Below are positions 17,521 to 26,810 of a DNA stretch of 64,000 bases, piece by piece. The stretch's first letter is position 1. The number at the start of each line of letters is the position of its first letter. The notes beneath the pieces were generated by a model. That model did no database searches. It was given only the letters and a program-made list of their open reading frames with translations, and had not been told where the DNA came from. Origin of the DNA: Nostoc sp. XA010 (GTDB lineage Bacteria > Cyanobacteriota > Cyanobacteriia > Cyanobacteriales > Nostocaceae); the NCBI RefSeq assembly GCF_020829625.1, contig NZ_JAIVFX010000005.1, positions 124,001 to 188,000 on the forward strand, in the 5' to 3' direction. Made by a program: the position numbers and the translations under genes.

Positions 17521-20500
17521 ATGCATCTGCACTATTTACACCCCCAACACCTTGAAGAATTAGTCAAGAGTAGTGGTATAGACTTACACCTAGTGCAGCT
17601 CAATTTTAGGTCGCTCCAAGGCGTAACTGCTTATGAGTACCTATTGATTTCTGAGCTACTCCCTCGCACCAATACCGGAATGGTGAAAAGTGGATGGTTG
17701 CAACGTTATGCTCATATCACTGAAGGTGGTTGGTGGTGTTCCGGGCTAGACCCTTTGAATAATTGGCAAATGATGGAATGGGGATGCTTTAAGCCAAACC
17801 AACCCCGACAGAATCACAATGGTAAGTCCATCAAATACGAGCATCCCCCTAGCACACCAACGCGGGTGTTTTGTTTGCGGGTAACGCTGCAAGTCTGGCA
17901 GCAAGTCGCTGGACGTTACAATCTGGTCATGCCTGACAATATCACCATTACTGCTGATGGTGAAGCTGAAGGCTTTTGGCAATGGGTGATGCAACAGAAT
18001 ATTCCCCTGATTCTCTGCGAGGGTGTGAAGAAAGCAGCCACACTGTTGACGCAAGGATATGTAGCTATTGCCATTCCCGGAATTACCAGTGGTTATCGGG
18101 TTGTTAAAGATGAATTTGGCAAAGTTACCCGTCGTCAGCTAATTCCTGACTTAGCTGCGTTTGCAATGACAAAGCGTAGCTTTTATATTTGCTTTGATTT
18201 TGAAACTCAACCTAAAACAATTGCTGCTGTAAATAATGCTATTTCTCAACTTGGTTGTTTATTCCAGCAAAAAAATTGCACTGTTAAAGTCATCGAACTT
18301 CCAGGAATCGAAAAAGGAGTTGATGAGTTTATCCTTGCGAAAGGTGCAACTAGTTTTGATAAAGTTTATCGGCAAAGCGTTGACTTAGAAATTTATCTTG
18401 CTCAAACCAAACCCCACACTGAGTTAACTATTCCTGCTGCATTCACCTTAAATCGCCCTTATATAGGTGAACTACCTTTCCCCACTTCTGGATTAGTAGG
18501 AGTCAAATCAGCAAAAGGAACAGGTAAAACTACAGCCCTGCAAGCCGTTGTTCAGCAAGCAAAAATTAGAAATCAACCTGTTTTGTTAATTACTCACAGA
18601 ATCCTATTAGGAAGATTCTTGTGTGAGAAAATTGGTATTCAATGGGGAAGACATAAAGAAGATGGGGATAAAAGGATTGATAAAACACTTACCCCCGCAC
18701 CTCCCATTCTCCGCTCACTCTCACCTCAGCAATCTCTTGGATTGTGCGTTGATTCTATTTGGAAACTTAACCCGGAAAATTGGCGAGGAGCAATAGTAAT
18801 TCTGGATGAAGTAGAGCAGTCTTTGTGGCATCTATTAAATAGTAATACTTGTAAACACAAACGTGTAAAAATATTAAAATTATTCCAGCAACTAATTTCC
18901 ACAGTTTTAACAACGGGGGGGTTAGTAATTGCTCAAGATGCTGATTTATCAGATGTGTCACTTGAATATTTACAAGGATTGGCAGGAATTAAATTAACAC
19001 CTTGGGTAGTTCTCAACCAGTGGAAACCTCAGCATGGTTGGGATGTAACTTTTTATGATTCGCCGAACCCAACACCGCTAATTCATCAACTGGAATTGGA
19101 TTTACTTGCTGGACGTAAATGTTATGTTACTACCGATAGTCGCGCTGGACGTTACAGTTGCGAAACAATTGAACGTTATCTGAAAGAGCGGTTACAAAAA
19201 TTACGAAGGCAATTTCCTAAAACTTTGGTAGTTAGTAGCCACACTACAAACACACCTGGCCACGAAGCGGTTGATTTTATCGCAGCTATCAATCAAAAAA
19301 TCTCTGAATATGACGGCGTTTTTGTTACCCCTAGCCTTGGTACGGGAATTAGTATTGATGTCCAACATTTCGACCGAGTTTATGGCATTTTTCAAGGCGT
19401 AATTCCTGACTCGGAAGCAAGACAAGCATTAGCAAGAGTGCGGGATGATGTGCCGCGTGTTGTCTGGTGCGCTAAACGAGGTATTGGCTTAATTGGTAGT
19501 GGTAGTACAAATTATCGCTTGCTATCTGATTGGTATCAAGAAAATCAAAAAGAAAACTTAGCTTTACTTAGTCCACTACATAAAATAGATGTGGATTTAC
19601 CTTTAGTTCATGACCCGATTCATTTGCGAACTTGGGCCAAGTTATCTGCACGCGTAAATGCCTCTATCCGCCTCTACCGTCAATCGATGCAAGATGGTTT
19701 AATTGCTGATGGACATCAAATTCAGATGCGGAGTAATGCTGTTCACAATAATATTATTCGAGATTTACGCCTTGCGTTTTTGGCAACTGACGCGGATGAT
19801 TTAGCTACCCGCAGGAGATTAGTTTTGGAAATTGTCAAAGTTCAAAAAGATTGGGCTCAAAGCCGTCAAAAAGCTAAAGAAATTAAACGCAAAATTAAAG
19901 ATATTAAGCAACAAAATCAACTATCGCTAGCAACTGCTGTAGTTAATGCTAAAGATATCGATTATGTAGAATATGAGCAGCTATTAGTAAAGCATTCTCT
20001 GACTGATGGAGAACGCAACCAAATTAATAAATATGTTCTCAGGCAAAGATATGGTGTAGAAGTTACTCCTTGGCTGAAATTGCAGGATGACCACGCATAT
20101 TATCGTCAATTGTTAATTCATTATTATTTAACTCACGAAAGCGAGTATTTTCATGTCAGAGATCAGCAAGAATGGCATCAGCAATTGTCTTGGGGTGAAG
20201 GGAAAGTTTTTCTGCCAGATTTAAAAACTTACACGCTCAAAATTGAGGCGATGAGAGCTTTGGGAATGCTTCAGTTTCTCGAATCAGAAAGAGAGTTTAC
20301 TGAGAGTAATCCAGATTTAATATTGCTGAAAAATATTGTTTTTCAGCATAGTAAGCATATTAAAAGAGCGCTTGGTATTAACTTAGTCGGGGATAAAGAG
20401 CAGGTTTCAGCAATAAAAATACTCAGCCGACTGTTAAATTTGTTGGGCTTGAAACTAAAGCGGGTAAATGAAGTTTATCAAATCGACCTAGAAACACTTT

Positions 20501-20667
20501 ATGATGGCAGGGAGAGAATATTTGCAGTTTGGCATCAACGGGATGAGTTGATGTTGGCTCATGTTAAGAGTGTTGGCTATGAGTTGCCTGATTATTCTTC
20601 AGACTGGAAGCTTGAAATCATCCAAACTAAGGCTTATGCCACAGTAGCTAATATCCTTGACAGCTAA
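17521..20667 (+). CDS. Plasmid replication protein, CyRepA1-like (DUF3854 + helicase)
   Basis: A protein of about 1048 residues. The first 300 residues carry a DUF3854/TOPRIM-like primase region with the motif LILCEGVKKAATLL and the acidic ICFDFE. The middle has a P-loop (SAKGTGKTTAL near residue 335), ITHRILLGRFLCEKIG, and a Walker B site (VILDEVEQSLWHLL), so it is a superfamily-2-like helicase/ATPase. This primase-helicase layout is that of CyRepA1 replication proteins of cyanobacterial plasmids. Here it sits on the chromosome without parAB or other plasmid genes. The ATG at 17521 is preferred over a GTG at 17509; neither has a clear ribosome binding site. It probably marks an integrated plasmid or element remnant. 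Confidence 0.75.
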   Translation: MHLHYLHPQHLEELVKSSGIDLHLVQLNFRSLQGVTAYEYLLISELLPRTNTGMVKSGWLQRYAHITEGGWWCSGLDPLNNWQMMEWGCFKPNQPRQNHNGKSIKYEHPPSTPTRVFCLRVTLQVWQQVAGRYNLVMPDNITITADGEAEGFWQWVMQQNIPLILCEGVKKAATLLTQGYVAIAIPGITSGYRVVKDEFGKVTRRQLIPDLAAFAMTKRSFYICFDFETQPKTIAAVNNAISQLGCLFQQKNCTVKVIELPGIEKGVDEFILAKGATSFDKVYRQSVDLEIYLAQTKPHTELTIPAAFTLNRPYIGELPFPTSGLVGVKSAKGTGKTTALQAVVQQAKIRNQPVLLITHRILLGRFLCEKIGIQWGRHKEDGDKRIDKTLTPAPPILRSLSPQQSLGLCVDSIWKLNPENWRGAIVILDEVEQSLWHLLNSNTCKHKRVKILKLFQQLISTVLTTGGLVIAQDADLSDVSLEYLQGLAGIKLTPWVVLNQWKPQHGWDVTFYDSPNPTPLIHQLELDLLAGRKCYVTTDSRAGRYSCETIERYLKERLQKLRRQFPKTLVVSSHTTNTPGHEAVDFIAAINQKISEYDGVFVTPSLGTGISIDVQHFDRVYGIFQGVIPDSEARQALARVRDDVPRVVWCAKRGIGLIGSGSTNYRLLSDWYQENQKENLALLSPLHKIDVDLPLVHDPIHLRTWAKLSARVNASIRLYRQSMQDGLIADGHQIQMRSNAVHNNIIRDLRLAFLATDADDLATRRRLVLEIVKVQKDWAQSRQKAKEIKRKIKDIKQQNQLSLATAVVNAKDIDYVEYEQLLVKHSLTDGERNQINKYVLRQRYGVEVTPWLKLQDDHAYYRQLLIHYYLTHESEYFHVRDQQEWHQQLSWGEGKVFLPDLKTYTLKIEAMRALGMLQFLESEREFTESNPDLILLKNIVFQHSKHIKRALGINLVGDKEQVSAIKILSRLLNLLGLKLKRVNEVYQIDLETLYDGRERIFAVWHQRDELMLAHVKSVGYELPDYSSDWKLEIIQTKAYATVANILDS

Positions 20668-20729
20668 GATAAAGCGAAACGGCGTGTCTAAAGACACCTA
20701 AGCATTAGTTATACCAATTAGCCCAATTT

Positions 20730-21014
20730 CTAATTTCCCTTCACCCGCGCCTGCTTCACCATCGCAATTAGAGTTTGATGGGCATCTTCCGCATCTGCTA
20801 AAACATGATCAAACTGAATGCGAACTGGCACAGCTTCCCCATTCACTTGCGCTGTTAAATCCATACCTTGTGAATCAAGTGACAGCATTTGTGCTGCATT
20901 CGCATCTGTTATACCACCAAAAGCCTTAGCATAAAGAACTATGGCATCAGCATGATCATCATTCATGTGCTTGCAGATGCGCGAACTAATATCAGCAGAA
21001 AAATCCTTAGACAT
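20730..21014 (-). CDS. DUF2470 domain protein
   Basis: A 94-residue protein. The start at 21014 gives MSKDFSADISSRICKHMNDDHADAIVLYAKAFGG, the typical DUF2470 opening with the HMNxDHxDA motif. An upstream in-frame start would add an unlikely hydrophobic leader. The domain is related to the C-terminal part of haem-oxygenase-like and split-barrel flavoproteins and is common as a stand-alone protein in cyanobacteria. The function is not established. It is divergent from the phosphatase gene that follows. Confidence 0.85.
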   Translation of the reverse strand: MSKDFSADISSRICKHMNDDHADAIVLYAKAFGGITDANAAQMLSLDSQGMDLTAQVNGEAVPVRIQFDHVLADAEDAHQTLIAMVKQARVKGN

Positions 21015-21267
21015 TGTTGAGATAGAAAGTGAGCAATACAGCAACAGCTTAAATTTTAAGCTAACAACGCGAAGGAAATTTGCTGATTTTCTTTCTTGGC
21101 GCTCAAGATTTTGCATTTTACCCGATTGCCATCATAAATATATTTTATTTATGGGGTAATAATTAAATTAAAATAAAACTTATTCAGTATTTTTACCTTC
21201 TATTATGGAAATCAGACAGCTTAAACTGTAGCAGAAGTATTAGCCAAACTATTGAAGCTAAAAGACA

Positions 21268-22023
21268 ATGAGCGAAACTAGCCCCAGACGAATTGTAATT
21301 GGGGATGTGCATGGTCACTATGAAGGTTTGATGACATTATTGGAGGCGATCGCCCCCACGTCAGACGATCAAATCTATTTCCTGGGAGACTTAATTGATC
21401 GTGGTCCTCATAGTTCACAAGTGGTGAATTTTGTCAAGCGACATAACTATTCATGTTTGTTGGGAAATCATGAGCAGATGTTATTAAACATTCTGACCAA
21501 TGAAAGAACCTCCTCCCCAACGATGCAAGCATGGCTGTACAGTGGGGGGCAAGCTACCGTAGCCAGTTACCACGAGGCTTCAATCCCTGATGACCATCTG
21601 GATTGGTTCAAGAGTTTGCCTACATATCTAGACTTAGGGGATATTTGGTTAACTCATGCTGGTGTTGATCCTTCCAAGTCTGTAACAGAACAAACTGCCG
21701 ATGAACTGTGCTGGATACGAGAAGAATTTCACAGCATTGAAAAACCCTACTTTCCAGATAAGCTCATTATCATCGGTCACACCATTACCTTTACTCTGCC
21801 GGGTGTTTCTCCTGGCAAACTGGCACAAGGACAGGGATGGCTAGACATAGATACTGGCGCTTATCATCCTAAGAGTGGCTGGTTGACTGGACTAGATGTC
21901 ACAAATAACCTAGTTTATCAAGTTAACATTTTTAGAAACTATCTCCGTACCCTGCCCTTAGAAGATGTAGTGATCAGAGTTGATCCAGCTAAAATCAAAG
22001 TCGATCGCCGGAATAAGAATTGA
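21268..22023 (+). CDS. PPP-family serine/threonine phosphatase-like protein
   Basis: A 251-residue cytoplasmic metallophosphoesterase. The PPP motifs are all in order: GDVHGHYEGL (residues about 13-22), GDLIDRGPHS (about 41-50), GNHEQML (about 67-73), THAGVD and IGHT. These bind two metal ions and define the bacterial diadenosine-tetraphosphatase/protein-phosphatase group. Substrate is uncertain: phosphoproteins or dinucleoside polyphosphates. It is a single gene, convergent with the M48 peptidase gene. Confidence 0.9.
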   Translation: MSETSPRRIVIGDVHGHYEGLMTLLEAIAPTSDDQIYFLGDLIDRGPHSSQVVNFVKRHNYSCLLGNHEQMLLNILTNERTSSPTMQAWLYSGGQATVASYHEASIPDDHLDWFKSLPTYLDLGDIWLTHAGVDPSKSVTEQTADELCWIREEFHSIEKPYFPDKLIIIGHTITFTLPGVSPGKLAQGQGWLDIDTGAYHPKSGWLTGLDVTNNLVYQVNIFRNYLRTLPLEDVVIRVDPAKIKVDRRNKN

Positions 22024-22089
22024 GCAATATTCGATATGAGGGGGATGAGGGAGACAAGGGGAATAACCAATGCCCAATGCTTAATACCC

Positions 22090-22953
22090 TCAAGACCTCA
22101 CTAATGGTCGAATATTAGCTTTATAACTAGCCTTATCCAAGCCATAATTTTCCTTACTAGGTTGAGAGTTAATTGCACGTCTGAGGCCATTAATGCGATC
22201 GCTCGTTCCGGGGTGCGTACTCAAAAATGTCGGGACAGAACCACCCTTTTTCAGCAGCTTTTGCATAAAAGTAACCATCCCAGACTGGGCATAACCAGCG
22301 CGTGTTAAAGTTCGCAGCCCTCTTTGATCGGCATCAAATTCATCTTGACGACTGCGGGGACGATTCAAAGCAAGTTCTACACCAATCCCTACAGCCGTAT
22401 TGCGATCTAAACCAGTTGCTGTTGCTAAACCACTAGCGATCGCTTTTTGCCGCATCTGTTTAACCAGGTGTTTCCCGCCAATGTGACCAATTTCATGGGC
22501 AATAACACTTGCAAGTTCTGCTTCATTATCTGCGGCTTTCAGTAAACCTGTGTGGACATATACATAGCCTCCTAAAGTTGCAAAGGCATTAATAGCATCA
22601 TCATCAACTACTTGGAAGGTAAAAGGAAGGTTGCGGCGATCGCTACTAGCTACTAAACGCCGACCAATTTGTTCTACATAGCGATTAACTTCAGAATTCC
22701 GGTAAAGTTTGACTTGACTCCCCAGAATTTGCTGATTAATCTGCTTGCCAATATCAGTTTCCTGGCGATCGGATATATTAGAAAGCTGAAGTACCTGGAC
22801 TCCCTGCAATATAAGAGGCAAGAAGTCTAAAGTTCTTCCAGGCAAGGGTGTACTCAGGCACAGACTCAGGGCGACTACCACCGAAATTAGGGGATAAAAC
22901 CAGCGACGCCGCCACACACGGTAACTTGCAACAAAACCTTTCCAATTGAACAT
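22090..22953 (-). CDS. M48 family zinc metallopeptidase
   Basis: A 287-residue exported protease. An N-terminal signal or anchor helix lies at about residues 20-38. The zinc motif HEIGH is at residues 153-157, with the third ligand in the later DEFDADQRGL stretch. FLSTHPGTSDRI is another family hallmark. Related periplasmic M48 proteins (BepA/LoiP type) remove misfolded outer-membrane proteins. The C-terminal TPR part of BepA is absent, so it is closer to the short LoiP type. Confidence 0.9.
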   Translation of the reverse strand: MFNWKGFVASYRVWRRRWFYPLISVVVALSLCLSTPLPGRTLDFLPLILQGVQVLQLSNISDRQETDIGKQINQQILGSQVKLYRNSEVNRYVEQIGRRLVASSDRRNLPFTFQVVDDDAINAFATLGGYVYVHTGLLKAADNEAELASVIAHEIGHIGGKHLVKQMRQKAIASGLATATGLDRNTAVGIGVELALNRPRSRQDEFDADQRGLRTLTRAGYAQSGMVTFMQKLLKKGGSVPTFLSTHPGTSDRINGLRRAINSQPSKENYGLDKASYKANIRPLVRS

Positions 22954-23346
22954 AATACGCTCTAAAGATTATTTCGGGAGAACATAAAATTATGGGACAA
23001 ATTATGAGACGGATTTAGAGTATTCTAAGTTGCATTCTTAACTCAAGGTCAAAGGAGTTGTGATCCAGCTAATATTTAGGCAAATCTACTGAATTACAGG
23101 GGGTTAAAGATTCTCTCTAAAGATAGGCTTAAACACTAGATATTACTTTCTCGGTGCGTCAGTCTTAACGGACAAAAATTTGAGCGTTAGCTGCTACCCC
23201 TGCAAACTTACGAACTCGTGATAAACTGTCGCATAACCGTAACGCCCAGTCGCTTTGAGTTATTAGCAAATAGGGAAAATTACTATTCCCATTGAAAACC
23301 TTCTTGCTACAATCAATTCCTTCGCTATTACCTCGGAAAAGTTTTT
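22954..23346. other. Intergenic region between divergent genes
   Basis: No gene or RNA is recognised on either strand. It must hold the promoters of the M48 and DUF4330 genes, but no clear -35/-10 pair stands out. Confidence 0.4.
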
Positions 23347-23880
23347 ATGGCTATTTTAGATTCAAAAGGCCGTTTGTTCGGCAAAATCAACCTCCTAGAT
23401 TTAGCTGCTGCGCTAGTAATTCTGCTAGTTATATTTGGCATCTTTATCTTTCCTGGCACCTCTGGTTCGGTTGCCCAAGTCGGTGCGAAAACAGTACCCA
23501 TAGAAGTAGACTTAGTAGTTCGTGGTTTGAATGTCCGTGACCCTGAACAATTATTCGATAAAGGATTAAAAAAAGGCGGTAAAACAAATGTGATTATCCG
23601 CAATCAGCCCCACGGGGCAATTGAGATTAAATCCATTCAACAGCTACCTCGAACAATCAATGTTTCCCAACCTGATGGCACTGTTAAAGAATTACCAGAT
23701 CCAAAGACCAACAATTTTAGTACAGATTTGCTTTTGACTTTAGGTGGCAAAGCTCAACTCACTGATACTGGCCCCGTTATCGGTAACAGTAAAGTTAAAA
23801 TTGGAATGCCATTTGAGTTGGAAGGCTTTAACTACAACTTTAATGCAACTGTTATTGATATCCGATTAAAAGACAAATAG
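23347..23880 (+). CDS. DUF4330 domain membrane-anchored protein
   Basis: A 177-residue protein with one N-terminal membrane helix (residues about 16-38, LLDLAAALVILLVIFGIFIF). The start MAILDSKGRLFGKINLLDL is the DUF4330 signature. The remaining beta-rich part would lie in the periplasm or lumen. The function is unknown. Length is usual for the family. Confidence 0.85.
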   Translation: MAILDSKGRLFGKINLLDLAAALVILLVIFGIFIFPGTSGSVAQVGAKTVPIEVDLVVRGLNVRDPEQLFDKGLKKGGKTNVIIRNQPHGAIEIKSIQQLPRTINVSQPDGTVKELPDPKTNNFSTDLLLTLGGKAQLTDTGPVIGNSKVKIGMPFELEGFNYNFNATVIDIRLKDK

Positions 23881-23976
23881 AATTCACATTTTCGTCTTTA
23901 AAGAATAAACTGATAAATCGAATTTTAGATAATCTACAAAAACTCGGTTTATCAGATTTATCAATGGATGTTATAA

Positions 23977-24969
23977 CTACTTTGCAGCTTTCGGTTGAAA
24001 CATTAAATACGTCCCTCCTAACCCTTCTACAATTGTGCGTGTATTGGCAATCATCATTTTCTGATAAGTGTCCGCCTCGCTTCCTGGTTCACCAAGTCCC
24101 TCAGCATACAACTTCCTGTCAGAAATTTTAACTTCAGCAAGTCTTGCTACAGATTGAAGCAAATTAGGGTTAGTTGCCGCCTCTGGAAAAATTGTTGATA
24201 CTTTAGCCCGTTTAATATTTGTAACCAAATTTTTGACTCTTGCATCTGTCAGGTTTTCGTTAGTACTAATACCTTGTAATCCCCCTGCTAATGGAATACC
24301 GTATGCTTTGGCGTAATAACTCAGTGCATTAGAGGTTGTAACTAACTTGCGTTGTTTGGCAGGAATACTGGCAATTCTTGACTTAATCCAGCTATCTAGT
24401 TGAGTGAGTTCATTTGTGATTCTTTTGGTATTGCTGGTATAAGCCTCCGCATCGCTAGATTCTAATTTTTTCAGATTACTATTAATTACCCCCACCATCC
24501 TGATAGTATTCTTGGTATTGTGCCAAAGATGAGCATTAGTTACATTCTTGTCGCCTTTCTGAAATTTTTGTGGCTTAGACACCGCAAGTTGACCAACAGC
24601 TATTTTCGGTGCAGTGTTTTTAGTCACTTTAATTAATTTGATCAGATTTGGTTCTAAATTATAGCCACTATAGAGAATAAGATTAGCTTGCTCAATGGCT
24701 CTACGATCTTCCTGCTTTGGTTTATAAAATTGGGGGTTGGCACTAGGGTCAATTAAGCAAGTGAGGTTAACTGTATTTCCGGCAACTTGTCTGGTTAAGT
24801 CACATAATACACTTGTAGTTGCAACGACTCTAGGAAGATTCTCATTTACCTGAGTGGTAGTCTGAGTGAATGCAGTTCTTGCAGTTTGATTTCCACACCC
24901 AACAAATCCAATCGTCAAGGCAACAAGAATAGCTCGGAAGGAATTAGTTGATGGTAATTTTTTTGACAT
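23977..24969 (-). CDS. Metal ABC transporter binding protein (ZnuA/MntC family)
   Basis: A 330-residue lipoprotein: hydrophobic signal then the lipobox FVGC. It has the two-lobed TroA-fold pattern with a long central helix. The second metal-ligand motif is present as NAHLWHN, and later acidic ligands lie in FPEAATNP and the C-terminal region. The first canonical ligand, normally His in a DPHxYEP motif, reads NPQFYKP here, with Gln instead of His. That may change metal choice or activity. A Zur-like box lies 25 bp before the ATG, which favours zinc. The membrane and ATPase genes are not adjacent. Confidence 0.85.
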   Translation of the reverse strand: MSKKLPSTNSFRAILVALTIGFVGCGNQTARTAFTQTTTQVNENLPRVVATTSVLCDLTRQVAGNTVNLTCLIDPSANPQFYKPKQEDRRAIEQANLILYSGYNLEPNLIKLIKVTKNTAPKIAVGQLAVSKPQKFQKGDKNVTNAHLWHNTKNTIRMVGVINSNLKKLESSDAEAYTSNTKRITNELTQLDSWIKSRIASIPAKQRKLVTTSNALSYYAKAYGIPLAGGLQGISTNENLTDARVKNLVTNIKRAKVSTIFPEAATNPNLLQSVARLAEVKISDRKLYAEGLGEPGSEADTYQKMMIANTRTIVEGLGGTYLMFQPKAAK

Positions 24970-24993
24970 CCTAAACTCCTACTGGATGTATAG

Positions 24994-25008
24994 AAATAAT
25001 CATTATCA
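24994..25008 (-). promoter_or_regulatory. Zur-like operator
   Basis: The 15-mer aaataatcattatca matches the cyanobacterial Zur palindrome TGATAATnATTATCA at 13 of 15 positions. It lies 25 bp upstream of the metal-binding protein start, a normal operator position. Confidence 0.65.
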
Positions 25009-25872
25009 GTAACAGATTAGTTAAATACCAGGTGGGGACCTTCAACAAAGAAGAGGTTAAAGGCAATACGCTTGGGTTAAGGCTTGATCCTCTTTAACAC
25101 TTTTTAACAAAGAGGGAATTAGAGCAAGCCTTTTTAAGGGAAGAGGAATTAATAGACTCTCTCCTTTCCCCATCGCACCCCGGCAATTTTTGCTTGGTGA
25201 ACCTCAAGTGAGATTTTTGCAGGCAAAATGTTAGTTAAGTTTACACGACAGACTGGAAAACCTCTCTCCTACAAGGAGAGATTTGAATTTTCCCCGTTAC
25301 CGACACGGTAAGGCAGCTAGGGGGTTAGAGGTCAATCGTTAACTTTTCCACATGATCTGAATTGTCAAACAGGAGAACTGGTAGAGGTAAAAGCACAATA
25401 ATAAAGGTGATGCTGGGGAGCCTCCGGTAAAGAGTGTAGTGTAGTTCTCTCACCGTCTGTTGAAGGGGCTATACAATTGTGCTTACATTCCACAAAGGTC
25501 GCAAATGATTTAGGATTATCAGGTTAAGAAGTGGAACGTAGTAATGCTGGGGCTTATTGAGCATACGGGTTGATTTCGCAAACCGAGTCGTGAATCTAAG
25601 GCAATTGTAACTGTGGTTTTGCCAACTGTGGGCATCTGGTGGTTACAAAATTGGCGAATTGGTAATTTTTAGCCATCAGCCTTTGTTAGACTAAATTTCA
25701 CCTAGTAAAGCCTTTCAATAACGCTCGGAGCATCATCTAACTGCTTTTTATTGCATAATCCTAGCTGTACTTTATGGCATAATTTTTATTTTTTAGTTTC
25801 TTAGCCATTAAATAAGAACCAAGTCAAGTATATAGAAAAATTCCTCAAAGCTGATATTGGTGAAGAGAAAGA
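25009..25872. other. Long intergenic region with repeat debris
   Basis: No gene is seen on either strand. Around 25260-25320 there is a dispersed hairpin of the type ctctctcctacaaggagag. At 25391-25484 there is a possible folded RNA, listed separately. The rest is unassigned. Confidence 0.45.
25391..25484. other. Possible structured RNA or element with closing stem
   Basis: The ends aagcacaat (25391-25399) and attgtgctt (25476-25484) are perfect inverted copies. Inside, ggtga and tcacc can pair, and gggg/ctcc form a small inner hairpin, giving a branched fold. The strand is not determined. It matches no RNA family that I recognise and could equally be a small inverted-repeat element. Confidence 0.25.
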
Positions 25873-26208
25873 ATGGTAATTTTAGTTATCCTCATTAACA
25901 CCCTCATTTCGCTGATACTACTATATGTGGCTTGGCGAGTGTGGCAACTCAAGCAGAAGTTAGCATACATAGCAGATAGGTTAACCGCCTATGAAAGTTG
26001 TACCCATGCAGCACTTAATAAAGCACCGGAAAATATTTATCTCAGTCAGGAGAGTATTTATAACTTACGGCAGAAAAATCAAGTACTACAAATGCAACTC
26101 CAACAAGTGCGGCAGATTATCAGTCTACTTTTGCTAGGACAAAAAATCTGGCAGCGTTATTTTCGTAGGCTAGAATTAACACCAGCGAAAAGAACTGTTG
26201 AAAAATGA
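25873..26208 (+). CDS. Small membrane-anchored coiled-coil protein
   Basis: A 111-residue protein with one N-terminal membrane helix (residues 2-22). A heptad-rich helix follows at about residues 60-95 (NLRQKNQVLQMQLQQVRQII), and the tail is basic. No catalytic motif is visible and the family is not recognised. Hydrophobic-anchor plus coiled-coil design and the neighbouring YtxH and DUF948 genes suggest a group of small envelope-associated proteins, but that is only inference. Confidence 0.55.
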   Translation: MVILVILINTLISLILLYVAWRVWQLKQKLAYIADRLTAYESCTHAALNKAPENIYLSQESIYNLRQKNQVLQMQLQQVRQIISLLLLGQKIWQRYFRRLELTPAKRTVEK

Positions 26209-26448
26209 GTTATGCCAAGTTCACATGAACATTTATAATTAGTGCTGACACAGGAACGCGGTGACACTATAAGACGGGGATGCCGTGAATTTTGAATTAT
26301 TAAGTAATTAGCGGTTTTGATATTTTAATGAATAAAAGCAACATTTTTGGCTGATATGTTGTCACGATAGATTAACTGAATAAAATCGGTCAAGTCTTAC
26401 AAGGAAAGAAAACCCACCTAAAATGGGTGTAAGGAGAGAAACAACAAG

Positions 26449-26799
26449 ATGTCTAATAACCGTTCTGGAGTATTTTTTGGCGGTTTGATGCTGGGAGCTA
26501 CTATCGGTGCTTTGACCGGTTTGCTAGTGGCTCCACGCACAGGGCGCGAAACGCGTAAAATTTTGAAAAAATCTGCCAATGCTATCCCAGACTTGGCAGA
26601 GGATTTATCAACGAGTGTGCAAATCCAGGCAGATCGTCTATCTGCTAGCGCACTACGAAACTGGGATGAAACTTTAGATAGACTACGGGAAGCGATCGCA
26701 GCAGGTGTAGATGCCAGTCAACGAGAAACCCAAGTCTTGAAGCGGCAAACATCTGTTGAAGACTCAGATTCTCTTCCCCAGCAATTAGAACGCTCATAA
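26449..26799 (+). CDS. YtxH-domain protein
   Basis: A 116-residue protein with the YtxH glycine-rich membrane segment (FFGGLMLGATIGALTGLLVAP) immediately followed by RTGRETRKIL. The remainder is a long amphipathic helix. A strong ribosome binding site (AAGGAGA) lies about 11 bases before the ATG. YtxH proteins are stress-linked in some bacteria; the role here is unknown. The gene lies 11 bases upstream of the DUF948 gene, so the two form an operon. Confidence 0.85.
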   Translation: MSNNRSGVFFGGLMLGATIGALTGLLVAPRTGRETRKILKKSANAIPDLAEDLSTSVQIQADRLSASALRNWDETLDRLREAIAAGVDASQRETQVLKRQTSVEDSDSLPQQLERS

Positions 26800-26810
26800 A
26801 TTACATAACC

